The position numbers were made by a program, and so were the translations under genes. DNA of 64,000 nt from Haloarcula marina. Its GTDB lineage: Archaea > Halobacteriota > Halobacteria > Halobacteriales > Haloarculaceae. Of the stretch, positions 52,092 through 60,927 are shown one piece after another. A model generated the notes under the pieces. The model ran no database searches. It saw only the letters and a program-made list of their open reading frames with translations, and was not told the origin of the DNA. The stretch is taken from the NCBI RefSeq assembly GCF_024218775.1, contig NZ_CP100404.1:2108001-2172000 (forward strand), written 5' to 3'. Position 1 is the first letter of the stretch. The number at the start of each line of letters is the position of its first letter.

Positions 52092-52781
52092 TCACTCCCC
52101 GGCCACGAGGGTCAGGTAGTGGCCGTCGGGGTCGCGGATTCTCACCCCTTCATCGACAGAGGTTACGGCGAGGGCGTCGTCGGCCACCTGGCGGGCGGCG
52201 GCGCTCGGGTCGTCGGCGACCATCCCGAAATCGACGTGGACGCCGCCTCGGGCGTCGGCGATACCGAGACGGGGTTCCCACAGTTCGAGGTCCAGTTCTC
52301 CCGTCGTCAGTCGGACCCGTCCCGCATCGCGGCCGTCGTCAACCATCTCGAAGTCGAGTCGCCGGTAGAAGTCGACGGCCGAATCGAGGTCCTCGACTTC
52401 GAGGACGAGTTCGAACAGACCGGTGACGCCCGACCCCTCGTGGCTCCGTTCGCCCAGTTCCACGCAGTTGCCCTCCGGGTCGTAGAAGTACAGCGAGCGC
52501 GCGTCGCCGAACGTCTCCTCCACGAGGTCGAAACGCTCGTCGAGGCGGTCCCACCAGTCGTCGTACTCCCGTTCCGGAATCGTCATCGCGTAGTGGGTGT
52601 GGAGGCCGCCGCGAGGGACCGGTCCGGGCGCGCGCAGTCGGATGTCAGTCTCGCCAGCCGCGAGTACCGCCTCTCCCTCCGTCTCCTCGACAACGTCGAG
52701 TTCGAGGAAGGCGTCGTAGAACGCGGTCATCCGGTCGGTGTACTTCACTTCGAGCGTGAGCCACGCCGGGCGTGAAAGCAT
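52092..52781 (-). CDS. Two-domain VOC (glyoxalase/bleomycin-resistance) family protein
   Basis: The 229-residue protein starts MLSRPAWLTLEVKYTDRMTA and has two beta-alpha-beta-beta-beta units: residues ~6-105 (ending SLYFYDPEGNCVEL) and ~118-226 (LFELVLEVEDLDSAVDFYRR to GVRIRDPDGHYLTLV). The metal-ligand Glu of NCVELGE is present. It could be a dioxygenase or lyase of small molecules, substrate unknown. The start at 52781 excludes an Arg-rich extension. Confidence 0.87.
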   Translation of the reverse strand: MLSRPAWLTLEVKYTDRMTAFYDAFLELDVVEETEGEAVLAAGETDIRLRAPGPVPRGGLHTHYAMTIPEREYDDWWDRLDERFDLVEETFGDARSLYFYDPEGNCVELGERSHEGSGVTGLFELVLEVEDLDSAVDFYRRLDFEMVDDGRDAGRVRLTTGELDLELWEPRLGIADARGGVHVDFGMVADDPSAAARQVADDALAVTSVDEGVRIRDPDGHYLTLVAGE

Positions 52782-52901
52782 GGCTGGCGATTGGGGCGCG
52801 AGCGACAAAACTCTCCGTCCGTCGCCGACCGGGTCGCCAAACTCTCGGCACGAACCCGAGCGTTTTAGAGCATTTATCCACGCCGAAGCCGTACAGGGGG
52901 T

Positions 52902-53582
52902 ATGCCGATGAAAGGTTCGGGCGCGGCCACGAGTTGGGAGGAGACGAACCGCTGGGAGCGCGGGGCCAGTTGGCTCGCGTATCCCCACGAGACGATGCAA
53001 CGGGCGAGCCACGTCCTCGAAACGGACGCGGGCGCTATCGTCGTCGACCCGGTGGACGCCGACGGCATCGACGACCTGTTCGCCGAGTTCGGCGAGGTGG
53101 CGGGCGTCGTCATCCTCCTAGACCGCCACAAGCGAGACAGCGCGGCCATCGCGAACCGCCACGACGCGCCCGTCTACGTCCCCGACTGGATGGACGACGT
53201 GGAATCGGCCCTCGACGCGCCCGTCGAGCGCGTCCACCGGCAGATTCCGGGGACCGACTACGGGGTCCACAAGCACATCAACAACCCGTTCTGGCAGGAG
53301 GCGACGCTGTACGGCGACGCGGACGACACGCTCGTCGTCTCAGAATCGCTGGGGACGGCCGACTACTTCCTCGCGGGGAACGAACGCCTCGGCGTCCACC
53401 CGATGCTCCGCCTGTTCCCGCCGTCGAAACTGAAACGGCTGAGCCCCGACCGCCTGCTGGTCGGCCACGGTCACGGTATCATGGACGACGCGACGGAGGC
53501 GATAGCCTACGCCCTCAGCGGGTCGCGTAGCCGGACGCCGCAACTGTACGCGAAGGCGTTCAAGTCGTTCGTCCTCGGCTGA
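52902..53582 (+). CDS. MBL-fold-like protein with an altered metal motif
   Basis: This 226-residue protein has the beta-lactamase-fold pattern (HVLETDAGAIVVDPVDADG, then VVILLDRHKRDSAAIANRH where HxHxDH normally stands). At that place it reads D-R-H-K-R-D, so the first and last His ligands are replaced; a later LLVGHGHGI could still give His ligands. An alternative metal site or a binding rather than hydrolytic role is possible. The start could also be the second Met (MKGSGAAT). Confidence 0.75.
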   Translation: MPMKGSGAATSWEETNRWERGASWLAYPHETMQRASHVLETDAGAIVVDPVDADGIDDLFAEFGEVAGVVILLDRHKRDSAAIANRHDAPVYVPDWMDDVESALDAPVERVHRQIPGTDYGVHKHINNPFWQEATLYGDADDTLVVSESLGTADYFLAGNERLGVHPMLRLFPPSKLKRLSPDRLLVGHGHGIMDDATEAIAYALSGSRSRTPQLYAKAFKSFVLG

Positions 53583-53632
53583 CTCGACAGTTCGCCGACG
53601 GGATTATACGCGCGCCCGACGAACAGTGACGT

Positions 53633-54043
53633 GTGGTGTACGTCACGCGCGGACTCGTCGAGACGCTGTTACGCTTAGCCAGCGAGGCCGAACCCGACGA
53701 CGTGACCATCTCCCTCGCGGTCACGCGGGCGAAGGACCTCCCGGACGCCGACCTGGACCCCGAGACGCCGGTGTTCACGGACTTCTACCTCCCGTCGGCC
53801 GGAGGGTCGGTCAACGCCGTCTTCGGGATGGACCTCGGGACGCCCGCCGGACAGACGCAGGGCCGGTTCGTCTCCCACCCCGGCGGCTACATGGGCGTCA
53901 GCAAGACCGACGACCTCCACGAGGTGGTGTTCGTCGCGATTCCGCCGTGGGACGACGAGAGTTTCGGGGCGTTCGACCGCTCGGGTAGGAAGCAGGAGGT
54001 CACCGTCCTCGACGTGGAACCGCCCGAGGAGTCGCTCGCCTGA
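53633..54043 (+). CDS. JAMM/MPN-like protein missing one metal ligand
   Basis: The 136-residue protein begins GTG at 53633, at the transcription start predicted from the attatac box near 53602-53608. It has an MPN-like arrangement with QGRFVSHPGGYMGVSKTDD: H-x7-S-x2-D fits the JAMM motif exactly, but the first His of HxH is Val. A conserved Pro-rich IPPWDDES follows. I infer a catalytically dead or altered MPN protein that binds ubiquitin-like (SAMP) partners or acts as a scaffold. No other MPN gene is near. Confidence 0.7.
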   Translation: MVYVTRGLVETLLRLASEAEPDDVTISLAVTRAKDLPDADLDPETPVFTDFYLPSAGGSVNAVFGMDLGTPAGQTQGRFVSHPGGYMGVSKTDDLHEVVFVAIPPWDDESFGAFDRSGRKQEVTVLDVEPPEESLA

Positions 54044-54253
54044 TTATTCGAGGTAGCCGAGGTCGCGCAGTTGGTCGGCGATGTCCTGAAACTGCGCCTC
54101 CGTCAGTTCGCCCTCTCGTTGGTGTTGGACGACGATGCTGCGCAGGAGGAACCGGACCAAATCGGACGTACTGGAGAAACTGGTCCCCTCGATAGTACCT
54201 TCGACGCGCTCCGCGAGGTCTTTCGGGATGGATACCGTTGTGTAGTCGGCCAT
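54044..54253 (-). CDS. Ribbon-helix-helix (CopG-like) protein
   Basis: This 69-residue protein has a strand (DYTTVSIPKDLAERVE) and two helices (SSTSDLVRFLLRSIVVQHQ), the classical RHH DNA-binding layout seen in CopG, Arc and antitoxins. The C-terminus (ALTEAQFQDIADQLRDLGYLE-like) is short and helical. No toxin is found next to it. It may autoregulate the upstream small frame. Confidence 0.85.
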   Translation of the reverse strand: MADYTTVSIPKDLAERVEGTIEGTSFSSTSDLVRFLLRSIVVQHQREGELTEAQFQDIADQLRDLGYLE

Positions 54254-54298
54254 ACGCGACGGGAAGATAGCGACGCTGAAAACGGTTGTGTCCGCGGT

Positions 54299-54460
54299 TC
54301 AGCGAGGCTCGTCGGCCTCGGTGTCGAACTGCCCGGCGGTCGCCGAACTGGTCGGTGAGAACATCATCGGCGCGCGGTCGGTGCGTGACTCGCGCCCAAA
54401 GGTCGGGATTTCGGTGGGATACGCTTCGTCGTCGGTGGGTGTCGTGATTCGGGTTGTCAT
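54299..54460 (-). CDS. Possible short gene (53 aa), unknown
   Basis: The frame from ATG 54460 reads MTTRITTPTDDEAYPTEIPT and ends in a Thr/Ser/Asp-rich tail, with no known domain. It lies in the 348-bp spacer between the RHH gene and the peptidase gene, on the same strand, with a leftward TATA-like box (ttattatag, 54568-54576) about 110 bp ahead. The acidic tail is protein-like but the 5' part is not. Low support. Confidence 0.3.
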   Translation of the reverse strand: MTTRITTPTDDEAYPTEIPTFGRESRTDRAPMMFSPTSSATAGQFDTEADEPR

Positions 54461-54601
54461 CCTGGGGGTCGTGTGGGGGTCGTGTGTCGGTCGTCGAACT
54501 GGGCTGTGAACGGGCGTGCGGCGCAAGCTTTGGGTACAAGCATAGGCTACCCCCACCTTTCGCCCCATCTATAATAAAAGTTAATGATTGACTATCGGCG
54601 G

Positions 54602-55777
54602 CTACAGGACCAACCGATTCTCGTACTCCGTGAGGTTCTCGTAGCCGTCCTCGGTGACGACGACGAGGTCTTCGATGCGGACGCCGCCGACTTCGGGGTC
54701 ATAGAGGCCCGGTTCGATGGTGACGACGTGTCCCGGTTTCAGTTCGCCGCCAGCGGGCGAGAGGCGCGGGAGTTCGTGAACGTCGAGGCCGACGCCGTGG
54801 CCGGTGCTGTGGATGAATCCGGTCTCGGCGCGGTCGTCGCTCCGGAGCGTCGGCAGTCCGGCGTCCTCGTACACGTCACAGACCGCGTCGTGGACCGCTT
54901 TGCCGGTCGCCCCGGGTTCCAGCGCGTCGAACGCCGCGTCCATCGCTCGTTCGGTCAGGTCGTACCACTCCCGTATCGTCTCGCTCGGTTCGCCGACGCT
55001 GAACGTGCGGGTCATGTCCGCGTGGTACTTCGTCGCCTTGTCCTGCGGGAAGATGTCGACGATGATGGCCGCCTCGGCCGAGAGGGGGCCGCTGCCGCGG
55101 TCGTGCGGGTCGGCGGCGTCGCTCCCGCAGGCGACGATGGTCTCGTCGAGCGAACAGCCGTGTCGCAGGAGCGTCACCTCAATCTCCTCTTTGACGCGTT
55201 CGCTCGTCAGCGCCTCGCCGTCGTGTTCGAGCGTCCCGTCGTCGGCGACCGTGGCCGACCGCAGGAGGTCTTCGGCGGCCTGCATCGACGCCTCGTTGGC
55301 CCGTTGGGCGGCGCGGACGTGGTCGATTTCCTCCTCCGTCTTGGTCGCGCGAATCTCGGTGACGACGCCGTCGGTGTCGGCGGTCACGGAGACGCCGCGA
55401 GCGCGGAGACCGTCGGCGGTCTTGAGCGGGAACCGCGGCGGGACGGCGACGCTGTCCACGTCGTACGAGCGGAGGAAGCGAGCGAGGACGTGTGAGACGG
55501 CCTCCTCCGGACCGTGCTCGTCGACGAGTTTCGCGTGGTCGAAGTCGACGTAGCGCTCGACGCTCTCGGCCCGCGCCTCGCGGACGGCGCGGCCGTACTC
55601 CAGACTGCGCGGAAAGAGGAGGTGCGTCTCGCCGTCGTACAGCGTCACGAACGGGTCCGGCGCGTCGAACCCAGAGAGATAGTACTGGTCGGAGTCCGTC
55701 GAATCGGCGTCCACGAGGTAGCCGTCCGTGTCGCGGTCGTCGAGATACCCGTCGAGCGCGGAGAAGTCGGGGTCCAT
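54602..55777 (-). CDS. Xaa-Pro dipeptidase/aminopeptidase family (M24) protein
   Basis: The 391-residue protein has an N-terminal creatinase-like domain (1-150) and a pita-bread C-terminal domain with the five metal ligands: Asp in AIIVDIFPQ, Asp in YHADMTRTF, His in IHSTGHGVGLDVHE, Glu in VVTIEPGLYD and Glu in GGVRIEDLVVV. It removes residues next to proline from peptides or acts on a proline-containing dipeptide. The stop is at 54602-54604; the gene is preceded by a short spacer to the divergent DUF5519-like gene. Confidence 0.93.
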   Translation of the reverse strand: MDPDFSALDGYLDDRDTDGYLVDADSTDSDQYYLSGFDAPDPFVTLYDGETHLLFPRSLEYGRAVREARAESVERYVDFDHAKLVDEHGPEEAVSHVLARFLRSYDVDSVAVPPRFPLKTADGLRARGVSVTADTDGVVTEIRATKTEEEIDHVRAAQRANEASMQAAEDLLRSATVADDGTLEHDGEALTSERVKEEIEVTLLRHGCSLDETIVACGSDAADPHDRGSGPLSAEAAIIVDIFPQDKATKYHADMTRTFSVGEPSETIREWYDLTERAMDAAFDALEPGATGKAVHDAVCDVYEDAGLPTLRSDDRAETGFIHSTGHGVGLDVHELPRLSPAGGELKPGHVVTIEPGLYDPEVGGVRIEDLVVVTEDGYENLTEYENRLVL

Positions 55778-55873
55778 ATGCGTCGGTGGACCGGGGAGGG
55801 CAAAGGGCTACCGACGGCGAATATCGGCCCTCTCCGCGGAGACAGTTATCGCCTCCCGGAGCGTTCTCTCCGT

Positions 55874-56314
55874 ATGGCATCCGACAGAGAAGCGGTCGCA
55901 CAGACCGTCCAGCGACTAATCGACGAGGTGAGTGAGTGGCCCCACGTCACCGTCGGCGACCACCGCTTCGGCGGGACGGAGTTCCGCGTCGGCCCGCGGG
56001 AAATCGGCCACGTCCACGGGTGGGGGATGCTCGACATCGCCTACCTCCGAAAGCTCCGTGACGTCCTCATCGACGAGGACCACACCGGGCCGCACCACCT
56101 GCTGACGGAGTCCGGATGGACGACCGAGTACATCGAATCGCCCGCGGACTACGACCACGCGCAGTGGCTTCTGCGCCTCTCGTATCTCTACCACGTGAAC
56201 GTCCTGAAGGGGACGCCCGCGGGGGCCGAGGAGTTCGCCGACGTGGACGTGGAGGACGAACTCGCGGCCCTCGACACCAGCGAGGCGGTCCGCGCGGCCT
56301 TCGAGCGGCGCTGA
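55874..56314 (+). CDS. DUF5519 (luciferase-domain-like) protein
   Basis: This 146-residue protein has RVGPREIGHVHGWGMLDIAY (near 40-59), LLTESGWTTEYIESPADYDHA and YHVNVLKGTPAG. This matches the DUF5519/luciferase-domain family found across archaea and bacteria, with unknown role. It is soluble and acidic. The ATG at 55874 lies 96 bp from the divergent M24 peptidase start. Confidence 0.78.
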   Translation: MASDREAVAQTVQRLIDEVSEWPHVTVGDHRFGGTEFRVGPREIGHVHGWGMLDIAYLRKLRDVLIDEDHTGPHHLLTESGWTTEYIESPADYDHAQWLLRLSYLYHVNVLKGTPAGAEEFADVDVEDELAALDTSEAVRAAFERR

Positions 56315-56385
56315 CTCCGGGAGGACGCGTCCTGCCTGCTGTCGGTAGCTATCTACTTTATGCTCTGAGACGGCGTAGGACGGGT

Positions 56386-56814
56386 ATGGCTACAGTCACG
56401 TCACGGTACCCGGTCGCACGGAGCGGCGGTGAACTCGCGCGGAGAACGGCGCTCGGCGTCCTCGTCAGCGTCGTCGCGGCGCTTTCGGTGCTGGCCATCG
56501 TCGGCGCGCTCGGCCTCTCGCTGGGCGCGAGCGGGCCGCAAAGTCCGTTCGCGGCCGTCCCCGTCGTCACGACGACAATCGTCGCGGGCGTCGGCGCGGC
56601 CGTCGCCTACGCCGCGCTGGCCCGATTCACCGAGCGCCCGGTCCGGAACTTCACTGCGCTGGCCGTCCTCGTCTTCGTCGGGATGCTCTTCCCAGTCGCG
56701 TTCGTCGCTCCCGGCCTCGGCGTCACGACTGCGGGACAGGCCGTCCTCGGCGTCTTGCACGTCGTCGTGGCAGCCTCGCTGGTTGCGTTCGTCGTCGGTG
56801 CGGTTCGCTTCTGA
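56386..56814 (+). CDS. DUF6069-like four-TM membrane protein
   Basis: This 142-residue protein has four hydrophobic segments (LGVLVSVVAALSVLAIVGAL, VTTTIVAGVGAAVAYAALAR, FTALAVLVFVGMLFPVAFVA, GVLHVVVAASLVAFVVGAVR). The ERPVRNFTAL link between TM2 and TM3 is the DUF6069 signature as I recall. Function unknown. It stands between the DUF5519-like gene and aroA. Confidence 0.78.
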   Translation: MATVTSRYPVARSGGELARRTALGVLVSVVAALSVLAIVGALGLSLGASGPQSPFAAVPVVTTTIVAGVGAAVAYAALARFTERPVRNFTALAVLVFVGMLFPVAFVAPGLGVTTAGQAVLGVLHVVVAASLVAFVVGAVRF

Positions 56815-56887
56815 GTGAAAAACTGGATTCTGCGTTCGAATTGTAGAGAGCGGTAGCCTCTTGTCGCCCGCCCGCAATCGCCCGGAC

Positions 56888-58174
56888 ATGGACGTCACGA
56901 TACGCGAATCGACGGTCGCGGGCACCGCACAGGCCCCGCCGTCGAAGAGCTACACGCACCGGGCCATCCTCGCCGCCGGGTACGCCGACGGCGCGACGGT
57001 TCGAAGCCCGCTGGTCAGCGCCGACACGAAAGCGACGATGCGGGCCGTCTCCGCCTACGGCGGCGCGGTCGACCGGAGCGAGGAGAGCGCTATCGTCGTC
57101 GACGGCTTCGACGGGCGGCCGGAGACGCCCGACAACGTCATCGACTGCGCGAACAGCGGGACGACGATGCGTCTGGTCACCGCGACGGCAGCGCTCCAAG
57201 ACGAGTTGACCGTCCTCACAGGCGACGACTCCCTGCGCTCGCGTCCGCAGGGACCGCTCCTCGATGCCATCGGACAGTTGGGCGGCCGCGCCGAGAGCAC
57301 ACGCTCGAACGGGCAGGCCCCCCTCGTCGTCGGCGGCGGCGTCGACGGCGGCACCGTCGCCATCCCCGGCGACGTGTCCTCGCAGTACATCACGGCCCTC
57401 CTGATGGCAGGAGCGGTGACCGACACCGGCATCGACGTTGAACTGACGACCGAACTCAAGTCCTCGCCGTACGTCGACATCACCCTCGAAGTCCTCTCCG
57501 ACTTCGGCGTGACCGCCGAACGGACCGACGACGGCTACGCCGTCGCGGGCGGGCAGACCTACGACCCCGACGGCGGCGCGTACGACGTGCCCGGGGACTT
57601 CTCCTCGATGAGCTACCTGCTCGCGATGGGGGCGCTCGCCGCCGAGGACGGCCTCACCGTCACCTCGGCGTTCCCGAGCGCACAGGGCGACTCGGCTATC
57701 GTGGATATCCTCGACCGGATGGGCGCGACACTGGAGTGGGACCGCGAGGACGGCGAAATCGCGGTCGAACGGTCGTCGCTCTCCGGCGTCGAAGTCGGCG
57801 TCGAGGACACGCCGGACCTTCTTCCGACCATCGCGACCCTCGGGGCGGCCGCCGACGGGGTCACCCGCATCACCGACGCCGAACACGTCCGGTACAAGGA
57901 GACGGACCGCGTGAGCGCGATGGCCGAAGAACTGACCAAGATGGGGGCGGAAGTCGAGGAGAAGCAGGACGAACTCGTCGTCTACGGCGAGGAAACAGAC
58001 CTGCACGGCGCGACGGTCGACGGGCGCGCGGACCACCGCATCATCATGTCGCTTGCAGTCGCAGGCCTCGTGGCCGACGGCGAGACGACGGTGACCGGCG
58101 CGGAACACGTCGACGTGTCGTTCCCGAACTTCTTCGACGTACTCGCCGACCTCGGCGCGACCGTCGAGCGGTAG
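56888..58174 (+). CDS. aroA: 3-phosphoshikimate 1-carboxyvinyltransferase (EPSP synthase)
   Basis: The 428-residue enzyme has [19 protein letters not shown] (residues 18-36), [17 protein letters not shown], and [16 protein letters not shown] and the final [21 protein letters not shown]. It joins shikimate-3-phosphate and phosphoenolpyruvate. The start at 56888 (MDVTIRES) is chosen because a longer frame runs through the intergenic region. aroC lies 1.5 kb downstream, separated by three regulatory genes. Confidence 0.96.
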   Translation: MDVTIRESTVAGTAQAPPSKSYTHRAILAAGYADGATVRSPLVSADTKATMRAVSAYGGAVDRSEESAIVVDGFDGRPETPDNVIDCANSGTTMRLVTATAALQDELTVLTGDDSLRSRPQGPLLDAIGQLGGRAESTRSNGQAPLVVGGGVDGGTVAIPGDVSSQYITALLMAGAVTDTGIDVELTTELKSSPYVDITLEVLSDFGVTAERTDDGYAVAGGQTYDPDGGAYDVPGDFSSMSYLLAMGALAAEDGLTVTSAFPSAQGDSAIVDILDRMGATLEWDREDGEIAVERSSLSGVEVGVEDTPDLLPTIATLGAAADGVTRITDAEHVRYKETDRVSAMAEELTKMGAEVEEKQDELVVYGEETDLHGATVDGRADHRIIMSLAVAGLVADGETTVTGAEHVDVSFPNFFDVLADLGATVER

Positions 58175-58178
58175 GGCG

Positions 58179-58460
58179 TCAATCGGAGGCCGCCGACTCC
58201 TGAAGTGAGATGTCGCCGTTCTGTCCGACCGTGACCTCGAACGCCGCGTACTCGAAGACGACAGTCGGCCACTGGTCGGGAGCGGTGGCGTAGAGCGCTT
58301 CCAGCGCGTCCGTGTCGACCGCCTCGTACAGTGGCGGGAGGTCGATAACGTCCCGTTCACTGATCCGACCCACGAACGAAACGAGGTGTTCACAGATCGT
58401 ATTCGTCGCTGTCGGTTCGTACACCGTCTCGAAGTCGTCGTCGTTCGTGCGCTCGTTCAT
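58179..58460 (-). CDS. HalOD1 output domain protein
   Basis: This 93-residue acidic protein (FETVYEPTATNTICEHLVSF, then DLPPLYEAVDTDALEALYA) is a stand-alone HalOD1 domain, the output module first seen at the end of haloarchaeal response regulators. Its partner is unknown. Its start at 58460 lies 25 bp after the stop of the next, same-strand gene, so they form a pair. Confidence 0.85.
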   Translation of the reverse strand: MNERTNDDDFETVYEPTATNTICEHLVSFVGRISERDVIDLPPLYEAVDTDALEALYATAPDQWPTVVFEYAAFEVTVGQNGDISLQESAASD

Positions 58461-58485
58461 TGTGTTTACACCACCGGACTCAATC

Positions 58486-58842
58486 TCAATCGTCGGCCCG
58501 TTGCTCGTCCGAAGTCGACGCCACGCCCACTTGCTGTGGGAGCGTCGACGGGTTCAGCGCGCCGACCGGAACACGATGCGCCGTCTCGGTGAGCGAGACG
58601 GTGTCTCCGTCTCGATTCCAGTCGACCAGGTCGACTCGGTCCAACATGGGAAGGGTCACGTGATAGAGCCGAACCTCGACATCGGTCCGCGATTCGTCGC
58701 CCGTCTCGTCGAGGTGGGCGGCGATAGCATCGAACGTCGCCGGTTGGTCCGAATCGAACAGGAAGTTCACCGTGGTCCGGCGCTCCGGTTTGCTCAACGC
58801 GTGGAATATAGACTCCCAGTCGGGGTCAGTAGGCGCTCCCAT
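58486..58842 (-). CDS. DUF7344 winged-helix protein
   Basis: This 118-residue protein has a winged HTH (WESIFHALSKPERRTTVNFL, then DAIAAHLDETGDESRTDVEV and LYHVTLPMLDRVDLVDW). The fold resembles ArsR/MarR regulators, and this haloarchaeal family, DUF7344, often sits beside HalOD1 genes. It likely binds DNA with or under the HalOD1 partner downstream. The C-terminus is short and polar. Confidence 0.83.
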   Translation of the reverse strand: MGAPTDPDWESIFHALSKPERRTTVNFLFDSDQPATFDAIAAHLDETGDESRTDVEVRLYHVTLPMLDRVDLVDWNRDGDTVSLTETAHRVPVGALNPSTLPQQVGVASTSDEQRADD

Positions 58843-58915
58843 GGACCCAGTAAAGCACCGCCTCCCCCAAACGATACTGCCTGTTTTTACAAGTTCATTA
58901 AGTACCGTCGGATAC

Positions 58916-59584
58916 TCAATCAGAGACTAAATCCGCCGCAGACTGGTCTAAGACCGTGGCCCGGAGGACTTTGTTTGCCCCGCGTCGGACGTTCTCAGAC
59001 ACCGTCTGTTGGGAGACGCCGAGTTCCTTCGAGATTTCGCCGAGCGTCGTGCCGCGCGGCACTTCGAAGTATCCCGTTTCGACGGCGCGGACGAGCGCTC
59101 GTCGCTGGGCGTCAGTAAGGTCGAAAGAGAACCCCTCACCTGCGATATCGGCGAGCGTGTAGACACGCTCTAACTGGAAGGTGATTTCGTGTTCGGTGCA
59201 GTAGTTGTGAAAGTCCGCGAGGCCGCGGTGGTCGTCGAACCGGAGCCGAAACGTCCAGTGCTCGTTGCCCTTCGCCTCCAGAATCGTCGCGTTCGTCTCC
59301 GAGATGCCGTAGATGAGGCTCTCGACTTCCGTATCCCACTCGACCCGGTAGAGACCGCTGTCGTTGACGACGTCCAACGCGACGAGTTTACTGACGTAAT
59401 CACTCTCTCTGACCGCCTTCTCGAACTCGTTGAGGTCATCGCCGGTCACCCATATGTAGGGCATGACGCGCCGCGACGACGGAACGACGCGCTCCATCTC
59501 GATGTGCGTATCTGGGTCTCTGGAGAGGACACGGCCGAGAATGAACTCGTCAGAGTTTATGCTCAGTTCGGCGATGACCGTCAT
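58916..59584 (-). CDS. HTH-10 (Bat-type) regulator
   Basis: The 222-residue protein starts MTVIAELSINSDEFILGRVL and has an N-terminal bacterioopsin-activator-type domain (1-150) and a C-terminal HTH-10 with FDLTDAQRRALVRAVETGYF and GEISKELGVSQQTVSENV. These regulators often act by themselves or fused to PAS/GAF sensors; here there is no sensor domain. It is divergent from aroC. The start at 59584 removes an N-terminal stretch that is Arg-rich. Confidence 0.88.
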   Translation of the reverse strand: MTVIAELSINSDEFILGRVLSRDPDTHIEMERVVPSSRRVMPYIWVTGDDLNEFEKAVRESDYVSKLVALDVVNDSGLYRVEWDTEVESLIYGISETNATILEAKGNEHWTFRLRFDDHRGLADFHNYCTEHEITFQLERVYTLADIAGEGFSFDLTDAQRRALVRAVETGYFEVPRGTTLGEISKELGVSQQTVSENVRRGANKVLRATVLDQSAADLVSD

Positions 59585-59723
59585 CTCGCCTACTATTCGT
59601 CGTGGGACTGAGATAAGCAGTTCGAATATTTCCTGTTCGTCGACGGGGTCGAATAACCCCGGTCGAACCGCGCGTCTCACACATCTACAAGGTTCAAATG
59701 CCCCCGTCCCCGACACCACGGTA

Positions 59724-60923
59724 ATGAACGGCAACGAGTTCGGTCGTCTCTTTCGGATGACGACCTACGGCGAATCGCACGGGGAGGCGATGGGGTGTAC
59801 GGTGTCCGGCGTGCCCGCGGGCGTCGAACTCTCCGAAGAGCAGATTCAGGAAGACTTAGACCGCCGCAAGCCCGGCCAGTCGATGATTACCACCTCGCGG
59901 GGCGAACCGGACAAGGTGAAACTCAACTCCGGCGTACAGGACGGGTACACCACGGGGACGCCAATCGGGATGGTCATCCAGAACAAGGACGCCCGCTCGG
60001 GGAAGTACGAACCGTTCATCACGGCCCCGCGGCCCTCTCACGGCGACTACACCTACTCGGCGAAGTTCGGAACCCGCAACTGGGGCGGCGGCGGTCGGTC
60101 GTCGGCCCGCGAGACGGTCAACTGGGTCGCCGCTGGCGGCGTCGCCAAGCAAGTCCTCGCGCAGTCCGACTACGACGTGACCATCAAGGCCCACGTCTGC
60201 CAAATCGGCGACGTGGTCGCCGACGACGTGACCTTCGAGGAGATACTCGAACACTCCGAGGAGAACGAGGTCCGGTGTGCCGACCCCGAGGCCGCCGAGG
60301 AGATGCGCGACGTGGCCGACCAGTACCAGAAAGAAGGCGACTCCATCGGGGGCGCTATCTACTTCGAAACCCGCGGCGTTCCCGCCGGACTGGGCGCGCC
60401 CCGGTTCGACAGTTTCCCGACCCGTCTCGCGCAGGCGATGTACTCCATCCCCGCGGTCAACGACTTCGAGTACGGCATCGGCCGCGACGCCCGCACGACC
60501 CGCGGGAGCGAGTACAACGAGGACTGGGAGTTCGACGAGAACGGCGACCCCGTCCCCGTCGGGAACGACCACGGCGGCATCCAAGGTGGCATCACGACCG
60601 GCCAGCCAATCTACGGCGAAGTGAGTTGGCACCCGCCGGTCTCCATCCCCAAGACCCAGACCACCGTCGACTGGGAGACGGGCGAGGAGAAGGAGATTAC
60701 CGTCACCGGCCGTCACGACCCCGTCCTGCCGCCGCGGGCCGTCCCCGTCGTCGAGGCGATGCTGTACTGCACCGTGCTGGACTTCATGCTGCTTGGCGGC
60801 CGCATCAACCCCGACCGACTCGACGGCCGCCCCGGCGAGTACGACACCGACTACCACCCGTCGAGTCCGCAGAACGACCCCGAGGACGCCGCCACCCACG
60901 CGAAAACCGTCGACGAGGACTGA
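59724..60923 (+). CDS. aroC: Chorismate synthase
   Basis: The 399-residue FMN enzyme begins MNGNEFGRLFRMTTYGESHG and has DRRKPGQSMITTSRGEPDKV, the FMN-binding RSSARETVNWVAAGGVAKQVL and, near the C-terminus, GRHDPVLPPRAVPVVEAMLY. It converts EPSP into chorismate, the last common step. The uracil-DNA glycosylase gene follows 4 bp later on the same strand. Confidence 0.97.
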   Translation: MNGNEFGRLFRMTTYGESHGEAMGCTVSGVPAGVELSEEQIQEDLDRRKPGQSMITTSRGEPDKVKLNSGVQDGYTTGTPIGMVIQNKDARSGKYEPFITAPRPSHGDYTYSAKFGTRNWGGGGRSSARETVNWVAAGGVAKQVLAQSDYDVTIKAHVCQIGDVVADDVTFEEILEHSEENEVRCADPEAAEEMRDVADQYQKEGDSIGGAIYFETRGVPAGLGAPRFDSFPTRLAQAMYSIPAVNDFEYGIGRDARTTRGSEYNEDWEFDENGDPVPVGNDHGGIQGGITTGQPIYGEVSWHPPVSIPKTQTTVDWETGEEKEITVTGRHDPVLPPRAVPVVEAMLYCTVLDFMLLGGRINPDRLDGRPGEYDTDYHPSSPQNDPEDAATHAKTVDED

Positions 60924-60927
60924 GCCA

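Noticed and set aside
54000..54539. 179-codon minus-strand frame overlapping the RHH gene
   Set aside because: Arg/Pro/His-rich shadow; the RHH protein in the other frame has a clear fold.
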